Below are positions 56,032 through 64,000 of a stretch of 64,000 bases of DNA, piece after piece. The stretch covers positions 5,834,501-5,898,500 of the forward strand of contig JARWKL010000005.1 of NCBI GenBank assembly GCA_029961685.1, in the 5' to 3' direction. Every line of letters starts with the position of its first letter. The first letter of the stretch is position 1. The notes under the pieces are model-generated. The model did not search any database. It was given only the letters and a program-made list of their open reading frames with translations, and was not told where the DNA came from. Both the position numbers and the translations under genes were made by a program. The DNA is from Aristolochia californica. Taxonomy: Eukaryota > Streptophyta > Magnoliopsida > Piperales > Aristolochiaceae.

Positions 56032-57367
56032 TGATAGATGCCATATTCTGACATGAGAACTAGGTTAATTATAATAGAATAACCTTTATAATTGTGTTAT
56101 AGGTGGTTATTTATCGGTTTTCAAATGAAATGAGCATTTATTGAATATGGCATTAATCACTGTCGATATTACATATTTTTCTCTCCTGAATTATATTTCA
56201 TTGTTTTTAAGGTTTATTTTTTCCTGAAATGCTTTTTATAGATTCAATTATGGAATTTCAGGAGAATTTTGGTGGAGAAAGAGATATTTACCAAAATGCC
56301 CTTAGTGAAATGGAGGTGATTTTTAGGTCAAATCGTTTTAAAATAAATAAGAGGGTATTAAAGGGAAGAGGGGCGTCGACGAGAGTAGGAGCGTAAAGAG
56401 AAAACAGAGGGTGCGTCGACCAGAACAGAGCACTGGAAACAGGGGAGACCCGAGAGGAGTTTGCCACCGTCGTCCACCGCCGTCCACCACCGTCCAGCAA
56501 CCGAGAACAAACCCGAGGAGAGCTCAAGAGAGTCTCCGTCGAGGCGAGTTCGACAGTCGCCGCTTGCCAGGCCGAGAAGTGATCCGAGAAGTGATCCGAG
56601 TTCGACAGTCGCCGTTCGACAGTTCCCGGAGCTATTCCGACTCCGACCGAGACTCGAGAGAGCCGGTTAGAGAACGTAAGCTCTGTTTCGTTCTTCGCTA
56701 GACGTTACCTTCGTCCGTCGGCTTCTAACCTTCGTCGCCGACACCGTCTCTACCTTCGGCCACTCACTCTTGCTACCCGAAGCCATTAATCTCGGGAAAT
56801 TGCAGCACCCGTGAGAACGAGTTGCTGCCCGAGCGAGAGGAAGAAGAAGGGGAGTAATTCATAATTTTTGAATTTCATTTTTTATATAGTTTGAACTTAA
56901 GTTTTGAATGTTTATTGAATCTGATTTGATAATTAATGTTTATTGAATATTTGTTTTCCAGATATTTGATTAAATTAGCTAATTAGGGTAGGATTATAAT
57001 TGAGGTTAGATTTTGGTATTTTAATCCGATTTCTGTCTTTCACTCTATACGCCCGAGAGGGGCTAAACGCAAGGATTAAGAAATCGGATCCGTGGTTACG
57101 TGGCGCTCGAGAGAGGCACGAATCACCATAAAATCCAGAGTTGACATTTCCTGTTGTGCAGGTAGTTAACCAGATGATTGGTTAATAATTTAGGATATAA
57201 TTAGTGTTCAGTTAATATTAATTCATCATATTTGGTTAGGCTAGTTGACTGAAGAATACACAAAATTCAGTCCTCCCTGTGGATATCACCCTCGCTTCCC
57301 GCTAAATTACATGAACGATTCATACGCTTGCAAGGTATTAAAACTGATGTAACTAAATTTTACATCA
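56032..57367 (+). mobile_element. Solo Ty3-like LTR with target duplication
   Basis: 1336 bp, TGATAGATGCC...TACATCA, flanked by TGCAG (56027-56031) and TGGAA (57368-57372); the same right flank reads TGGAG at 46581. The empty site at 24567-24571 reads TGCAG once. No internal region or second LTR, so this is a solo LTR produced by LTR-LTR recombination. It has a single copy of the module duplicated in 9669-11265. Confidence 0.85.
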
Positions 57368-57372
57368 TGGAA

Positions 57373-60180
57373 CTAATATCATTAAGAGTATATGACCATC
57401 TTAGGCGCTCATCCACACAATTAATCTTAGGATTTCACTGTGAATAGATCGTGAAAGAACCCAAAGTCTCCAAGAAATGGTAAATGCAGATGGTTTCTAC
57501 TTATTTAAACAGACCTTTCTCAAGATTCAATCCCCCATCATTTCCTATTAAAGGGTAAGAAGCACTGGTTAGCAATTCTTCCTTCAGTGTATTAACTTCT
57601 TAAGCTCAATATTTTTAACATCTATCAGTAAATGGAGTACTAAAGTGATCTAATGAAATGGCCCCGTCTAGTTTGCTTCTGTCCTGAGATGCATATCTTA
57701 TACACTGATTAATAACTGATTTCCAGGAAAGCAGATGAAGGGACTCACCAACAACATGTTTTGTCATAATCTTTCATGGAGAGTCAGTGAGTATACTGTA
57801 TTAAGTGATATTGACTTCAGTAGAGACACTCCAGCAACCATTCGATGCAAATATAAGTTTGTCAAAGTATAATATGTGAGAACCAAGGAGTGCAGCTACT
57901 GTACCTTGGTTGGCGCTGTTGTGTGTTGGCAACTTGGCACTGTCTTTCGTCTTGACACAGTTCTTTCTGCTTTGAGCCTGTTTGTACAGTGGTCCATGTC
58001 CATCATTACTGGTTTCTCCATTTACTATCACACCATCCAGTCCAACTGTTATTTCATTGGATCCGCAGCTCTCCTTTTCTTCTCCTCCCACATCATCTTT
58101 CTTCTTGGTATTGAATGAAGCTTGATGACTGTAGTGAGTTGCTTCTTAGATCTTCAACAGAGGATTCTGGCTGGGAGGTTGCCATCCACCTCTCTAACCA
58201 GCTCCATCCCCAAGTTGGGTTGCCTGGAGTCTGATTGGGCTTGTTTCTTTTTGGATGTACATGTTCTTAGCTGTCAAGAAGTAGAACATTTGGATACTTG
58301 AGTCTTTACTCTGAACATACACAGAAATTAGAGTCGATAAGTCGAAAATAAACAGATCAGTGTCCTTGAGAAACCTAGACTTACCTGTTGTGAAAATGCA
58401 TAAGCCAATGCTCTCTCACGCCTTGTTGTTACCTCCAGGCCTGTCTTGGATTCTTAACTTTGCTATATTGCTACTCACTGTGCTGTCGTTCCATTCTTCC
58501 TTCGCATGGCATCATTCAAGGTGAACAATTTTTCTAAAAATTCAATTTTCTTTTCGTTCATTTGTTTTTGACAATCACGCTGGTCTGAGTTGAAATACCA
58601 ATTCCAAACAAGTTATATAATTCTATCAGCTTTCAAGTATTTTACCATCTGCTATTCTGGGCCTTAAATCTATTAGATTGAACTAACTCTTACTAAATTG
58701 GTCATCTTCCCTACCTGTTAATTTATTACGTATTGGATATAAATAAAAAAATTCTATTAGACAGAACTATTCGATGGAGACAATTCCAAGTTATGGCTAC
58801 TTCTAGAGTGGCAATTTCAAAAGTACCATCAGCTTACCTGTCGGCAGTTCCTATCTGTTAGATCCCAATATATGTGTTGACAACTTGTTTATATGCCTAC
58901 TACAGAAATCAGATTTCTCATTTCCTAGTATGATTACTTATGTTATGAGTTCACTTCAATTTACCCAAGTATTATTTAAGAGGAATAGAGACTGAACTTT
59001 TCATAATTAAATGATAGTTTTACATGTGGTTCGACAAAATTTTGATGTCATACTATGAAATATACATGCAGAACTTTCCCTTTAAGGTCTCAAGCAGGCA
59101 GTGTAGTTTCAATTTACATGTACATGTCAGTTTCAAGTGAGAAGAGATGGCATATGTAATACCTTCTGCTTGGAGATTTGGGTTTTGGACTTCTGATGTA
59201 CTCGAGGATGAAAAGGGGCAGTTTCATGTATTTTTCAGTTGAAGCACCAGTTTCGACTTCAACTGATGTGCCTCCAGACTCGGTGAATGGTTTGCTTTCT
59301 TCACTACTCTCCCTTTTACAGAACCTTCTGGTTTCTTGGAACTGACGCCTGGCCTCATAGAAAGACAGCAGCAAAATGGCTTTTCAGAATCACCCAAGTA
59401 AAGTCACTAAAAAGAAACCCTTGACTTGAAAATCCAACAAGATCAGTTAGCCTCATTGTGGATAGGTGAAACTCTGAAAGTCTTGAGTCAGCCACTTCTT
59501 AAGGGCATGCCTCTTGATGTTAGACCATCAGAATTTCTTTTCCAAGAGGCTATTTCTTTCAGCATGACTGTCAACCAATTGCCCAATTTAAGAATCATGC
59601 TGCATAATTTCTATTGGATTACATCATTTATGATGCTAATACCTAGATGGCTTTTGTAGCTATTAGTAGACACAATGTTTAGGAAGCATAAGCAAACCAG
59701 AATGCCGACTGGATAACTATAGCTGCATCATCTTTCTGTGAGCATCATGCTTGGTTGACGTCTTCTCTTTCTGTAATTTGTTCTTCATAAGATTCAGACT
59801 GTATTTCTTGATGAATTTCTTCATCCTTTATTGGCTCTGTTGTGAGTTGCCTCGGAACTCCTTACAGAAGCAGAATCCTCCTCTGCAAGAACTGAATTTA
59901 CTTCGTCCACACAGAAATAGGATTTTACCAAACTCCAACTCTTCTTGTCCATCGCAATGCTCTTAATCTGCTAAAATCAAATAAATATCACTCTATTTAA
60001 CATAAAAATGTGCCAAGTAACAAAGTCTACAATGTCAGAAAATCTTCAGTCATATGAAGACAAAAACTACAGAAACAGGACAAATGCTCCAAAAGTTCGG
60101 TATAGACCTCACAGTTAGAAACAGCCGGAAGATTAAATTCTTGACTCATTTTCGTAAGATTTACCGGGCAAAACTACACA
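57373..60180 (-). pseudogene. IQD-family gene relic, second copy
   Basis: Parallel to 24572-27260 at an offset growing from 32800 to 32919. WLERWM-type coding lies at about 58130-58240 and the IQ-motif piece at about 59670-59860. It carries an extra ~100 bp near 58600-58700 and extra ACACAGAAATAGGATTTTAC near 59910. The 25330-type frames are broken at the same places, so the gene was already dead before the block duplicated. Confidence 0.45.
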
Positions 60181-60544
60181 AAAATGCGACTCTTCTTACA
60201 GCCATACGGTTTAACTTGCTGAAACCGTTGTATTTCAAAACCGTTGTGTCTGTTAGGACAGCAAAGACGATAATTACCTGGATTCAGTTTATGCCCCGAG
60301 ATTACGATTACAACCCTGAGATTATTAAAACCAAATCTCTTGTGCAAGATCCCGTCAGTTATTATCCGGATTTTATCAACGGTTTCAAGCTACTGCAAGA
60401 CAACTCATTTCCTACTGCCTTCCTAGATTTTTTATCACACAAAATATATGAAATAAACGGTAAAGAAATCAGTTGATCTGCTATGTTATTTCTTTAACAG
60501 AGAGAAATTTTCAGCGAGAGCAGAGAAAGAAAAAAAGTTAAAGA
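60181..60544 (+). promoter_or_regulatory. MADS promoter (intact gene 2) with AAACCGT cluster
   Basis: TATA-like TATATGA at 60445-60451, 100 bp before the ATG, as in gene 1. Unlike gene 1, it keeps about 160 bp (60178-60338) holding three AAACCGT motifs: 60206-60212 (minus), 60222-60228 and 60238-60244 (the last two within direct repeats AAACCGTTGT, 16 bp apart). The complement contains AACGG, the core of MYB-type sites. Binding is inferred, not shown. Confidence 0.4.
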
Positions 60545-61183
60545 ATGGGGATGGGAAAGAGAAAGCTGGAGATGAAGAAGATTGAGAATCGACAAGCTTT
60601 GCAAGTCACCTTCTCCAAGCGGAAGAAGGGACTGTTCAAGAAAGCTGAGCAACTCTCCCTTCTAACCGGCGCTTCCGTCTTCCTCGTTGCCTTCTCTCCC
60701 GCCGGCAGGCCCTTTGTCTTCGGAGACGAGGGTTTGTTGCAGCGCTATCTCGAAGGCGAGACGAACATCCCAAAGGCGGTGGAAGACGAAGATCCCTTTG
60801 TCTCCTTGGACAACATCGACTTGGAGCAATGCACCCTTGATGAGCTCGAGCTTTTGATCGCCAATATGCAGGAGGAAGAAGCCACGATACTGGAGCTCGC
60901 GGACGAATTGAATGCGACCATGCCGGCCTCTGGGCAGCAGTTGACGTTGGAGGCTGCACCTGCTGCTGTAATTGACGGAGTGGAGGCTACCCAACTGCAT
61001 CAGGATCTTGAGATATTTCTTATGCACACCGAAGAAGAAGGAAATACCTCGTCCGAGATTTCGCTACCATCGGAAGATTTCTTTAATGATTTGCCGCCAC
61101 TGGATGTCTCCGACGAAGATTTCTTTAATGATTTGCCGCCACTGGATGTCTCCGACTACTACCTGGATTCATTCCTGCCTTGA
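60545..61183 (+). CDS. M-type (type I, M-alpha-like) MADS-box transcription factor, second intact copy
   Basis: 212 codons, single exon, ATG to TGA 61183. Almost identical to 27474-28070, with Leu for Val in the MADS domain (ASVFLVAFSPAG) and a C-terminal SFLP for SFLR. The length difference is a 42-bp in-frame tandem duplication (61073-61114 and 61115-61156) that doubles the acidic motif EDFFNDLPPLDVSD. If that segment is an activation or interaction motif, this paralog carries two. The MADS domain (about 6-66) and the Leu-rich acidic middle (92-125) are intact. Probably nuclear and DNA-binding as a dimer. Expression is unknown. Confidence 0.88.
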   Translation: MGMGKRKLEMKKIENRQALQVTFSKRKKGLFKKAEQLSLLTGASVFLVAFSPAGRPFVFGDEGLLQRYLEGETNIPKAVEDEDPFVSLDNIDLEQCTLDELELLIANMQEEEATILELADELNATMPASGQQLTLEAAPAAVIDGVEATQLHQDLEIFLMHTEEEGNTSSEISLPSEDFFNDLPPLDVSDEDFFNDLPPLDVSDYYLDSFLP

Positions 61184-62964
61184 TGTTGGGTTTTTTTAAT
61201 TTTTATACTGTTTGGTTGCTCACCATTTCTGGGTTCTGGCACTGTATTTCTGGTGTTTCACACGTTTGGTTTTTTATTATGTGTAGAGATGATTCTAATT
61301 AATTGACTCCCAAAACTCTCTTTGGGATTGAATAATAATTTTTGCTCATTTCCCGTCAGGATACTAAGAAGAGATGTAAATTAGTTTATATTTTTCTTAT
61401 ATCAAAGGTAGAAGATGATTATTAACCCTAAAACCTGTCCAAAAACCTAAAGTACAACACTAGAAATTGAATCAAAATGGACACCAGAATTAATCGACAT
61501 ATCTTGCACAAATTAAAATTTGTATAGGTACGGGGAAAGATTAATCTTGCTGACTAATAACTTGTGGGCAGTCCTCTTCTACATAATTGCACATTTTATT
61601 TATTTTATTCACTTTAGGTCTAACAAATAAAGATTAATTAATCTCTATGCATTTCTTAGTAGTAGTGCTCAGGTGTCTAGGAAATACACGTATCACTGCA
61701 GTGTCTATGTATTCATTAACTGGTTGACCAGAAGAAATCATGTAGCCATCCTTGAATTTCATGGATTTGGCACGATGGGCACCTCACCATCGCAGTTATA
61801 AAAAATTGACGTTTTTCTCATTTCAGACGTGTTAGAAAATATACCATAAATTGCTGAAAAGATAGGAGATAGAGTTTCAATCATCCGGACATCAAACTTG
61901 ACAAATGGTTAATTAGTGGTTGCATTAGTCTAGAAAAACAAATGTCATTCTAAACATATTCTTATTTCATTAAAACTTTTTTATTTTGAAAGACTATATA
62001 TCTATCTATTTCTAGCTATATATCCATATTATCTAATCTAATATATACGTTAACGGAACAGGGGTCAAGTTTTTCTCATAAACTAGCCGAGATGGCAAAT
62101 GCTCCCTGCCCCCTTAGCCTCTTAAACAAACGAGAGTCGAAAGATAAGAGGAAGAGAAGCTCGTTGAGAATATCGATATCGTTAGACGGAAATCTATATT
62201 TTGGCACTATCTTCCTCCAAGAATCTCGATGCATGTCCAAAGGTGAATGAGGATTTTTACGGTAGAACGCTCTATGGAGGAGCAAATGAAGATAAAGACA
62301 TCTCATGACATCAGTAATCCTCAATCCCCTTTAATTCTGGTAGCATATGCCAAATATTTTGCTAGCTACTAGGATTTTTTCGATCGAGGCGCGCAGTCAA
62401 GCAAGCTCGAGCAATTCGACTCTTGCCTAACTGCTGCCAAGACTTTACTTTGCTAGTAATTTTTCCATTTGCGGCCTGATTTCAGCTACAATTTCCATGA
62501 CAAAGGAGTCTTGGGACTTGGCTCACTGTAGCATAGATTATTGTACAGTAGAATGCTCGTTGTGAGTTCCTTCGTCCCTCTTCTTTTCATCTTTCTTTTG
62601 TTTGTAAGACTGAAGGGAGTTCTTAGATTTGACAAAGATTCAATTATTGAATGAATAAAGACAATTATCAAGTGATTTTTTGGGATTTCCTTTAAAGTTC
62701 AAAAGGCTGAATAGAACAAGAAACAGGGAACCAAGGCAGCAAAGCAAGAGAAATATACGGAGTAGGATATTTTGAAGTAAGAAGACTTTCTTTCGCCTCT
62801 CTTTATGTTCTCTTTTTTCCTTAATGATTTTGTTATGCAACTTGTATTTGACATAAAGGAGAGAAATTTTCACAACAAAGTATGAGTGGATGAATTGAAC
62901 CACATTTTAAATTGATTTAAGAGTAGTATTTATACACAATTTATAACAGAAATCTCTTCATCCA
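61184..62964 (+). repeat. MADS 3' flank and array module, complete unit
   Basis: The only place where two MADS copies follow each other without foreign insertions, defining the array unit (ATG to ATG 2882 bp). Contains 3' flank (slightly shortened near 61345 compared with 28240), minus-strand 82-codon frame, flank and LTR-like stretch. Confidence 0.7.
62076..62306 (-). CDS. Conserved hypothetical ORF, array module
   Basis: Sixth copy of the 82-codon frame (open to 62324), with AFYRKN, KYRFPS and DILNELLF changes. No stop or indel. Function unknown. Confidence 0.3.
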   Translation of the reverse strand: MRCLYLHLLLHRAFYRKNPHSPLDMHRDSWRKIVPKYRFPSNDIDILNELLFLLSFDSRLFKRLRGQGAFAISASL

Positions 62965-63300
62965 AAGGGTACAAAACATTCAACCTATGTCTACAAACTT
63001 CATAAAGTTGTATATGGTCTCAAATAGGCTCCATAGGTTTGGTATCATAAACTGCATCAATTTCTTGTGGGTTCAGGTTTCAAGAATTTTCACTCACATA
63101 CTTCCCTATTTACTCTCAATACTGGCAAGTATGTTCCGTTTCTATTGGTGTATGTCAACAATATTATCATTACTGGTAATAGTGATGATCATATTTCTCT
63201 TGAGCAAGATCCTGTCAGTTATTATCCGGATTTTATCAAGGCTCACACAAGCTACAACAAGACAATTTATTTCCTAATGAAAGACAACCCGGCTTCCTAG
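62965..63300 (+). pseudogene. copia RT fragment upstream of MADS copy
   Basis: Reads VGSGFKNFHSHTSLFTLNTG-like and LLVYVNNIIITGNS. A TAG interrupts GLKQAP near 63025, and the same change lies in the left-arm copy at about 7220. Followed by the MADS promoter-proximal text (63301-63426). Confidence 0.7.
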
Positions 63301-63426
63301 ATTTTTTATCAGACAAAATAAATGAAATAAACAGTAATTTTTTTTTGCGTCTTTGTAAAGAAATCAGTGGTTTCTTTAACAGAGAGAAATTTTCAGCGAG
63401 TGCAGAGAAAGAAAAAAAGTGAAAGA

Positions 63427-64000
63427 ATGGGGATGGGAAAGAGAAAGCTGGAGATGAAGAAGATTGAGAATCGACAAGCTTCACAAGTCACCTTCTCCAA
63501 GCGGAAGAAGGGACTGTTCAAGAAAGCTGAGCAACTCTCCCTTCTAATCGGCGCTTCCATCCTCGTCATTCCCTTCTCTCCCACCGGCAAGCGCTTTGTC
63601 TTTGGAGACGTAGGTTTGTTGTAGCGCTATCTTGAAGGCGAGACGAACATCCCATAGGCAGTGGAAGACGAAGATCCCTTTGTCTCCTTGGACAACATCG
63701 ACGTGGAGCAATGCACCCTTGATGAGCTCGAGCTTTTGATCTCCAATCTGGAGGAGGAGGAAGCCACGATACTGGAGCTAGCGGACGAATTGAATGCGAC
63801 CAAGCCAGCCTCTAGGCAGCAGTTGACGTTGGAGGCTGCACCTGCTGCTGTAATTGACGGAGTGGAGGCTACCCAACTGCATCACGATCTTGAGATATTT
63901 CTTATGGATACCGAAGAAGTAGGAATTACCTCATCCGAGATTTCGCTACCATCGGAAGATTTCTTTATTGATTTGCCGCCACTAGATGTCTCCGACTACT
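63427..64000 (+). pseudogene. M-type MADS gene, broken, runs off window
   Basis: MADS domain from ATG 63427 (MGMGKRKLEMKKIENRQASQ) to FVFGDVGLL. Then TAG 63622-63624 and TAG 63655-63657, the same two nonsense changes as the 39862 copy, here without its frameshift. The C-terminal frame continues through EISLPSEDFFIDLPPLDVSD to the window edge, so it lacks the 39862 copy's C-terminal deletion. It is therefore the less decayed sister of that copy. Confidence 0.88.

Noticed and set aside
60054..60476. 140-codon plus-strand frame before the second MADS gene
   Set aside because: Covers the promoter region and is disrupted by the 155-bp indel in the sister copy; no domain; overlaps the TATA-like box.

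Overview
The window looks like repeat-dense heterochromatic or tandem-array DNA from a flowering plant, probably a eudicot. The evidence is an M-type (type I) MADS-box gene family, plant Ty1/copia and Ty3-like LTR elements, an IQD-type calmodulin-binding gene relic, and a fragment that looks like an endogenous plant pararetrovirus. I see no rRNA or tRNA genes and no CRISPR. The species cannot be named from the sequence.

The backbone is a broken tandem array of one locus type. Its unit, about 2.9 kb where undisturbed (60545 to 63427), runs: M-type MADS gene, 3' flank, a module with a conserved 82-codon open frame on the opposite strand, an LTR-like stretch, a dead copia reverse-transcriptase fragment, then the next MADS promoter and gene. 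Six MADS copies are visible: 6724 (-, 5' fragment), 17512 (nonsense), 27474 (intact, 198 aa), 39862 (two stops plus frameshift), 60545 (intact, 212 aa) and 63427 (same two stops, runs off the window). Four further positions (about 8818, 13727, 29884, 37870) are ghost units in which 5' and 3' flanks are fused without the gene.

Layout: 1-5608, two minus-strand copia remnants with an AT-rich satellite between them. 5609-6723, satellite. 6724-15727, a giant inverted repeat with arms of about 3.8 kb around a Ty3-like LTR and internal fragment. 15729-17511, a pararetrovirus-like fragment splitting a MADS copy. 17512-20010, MADS copy and 3' flank. 20011-24571, copia copy 3 and satellite. 24572-28070, IQD relic and intact MADS gene. 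28071-33393, flanks and satellite. 33394-36959, copia copy 4. 36960-41690, two array units. 41691-44673, copia copy 5, running into a GC-rich minisatellite (44674-44944). 45182-46580, Ty3-like LTR. 46581-47935, flank module. 47936-54331, copia copies 6 and 7 with the only 3' LTR. 54332-56031, satellite. 56032-57367, solo LTR with target duplication. 57373-64000, a second copy of the IQD-MADS block followed by the next array unit.

Only the two intact MADS genes look able to make a normal protein. All copia copies are dead and share old lesions, so they probably multiplied as DNA with the array rather than by fresh retrotransposition.
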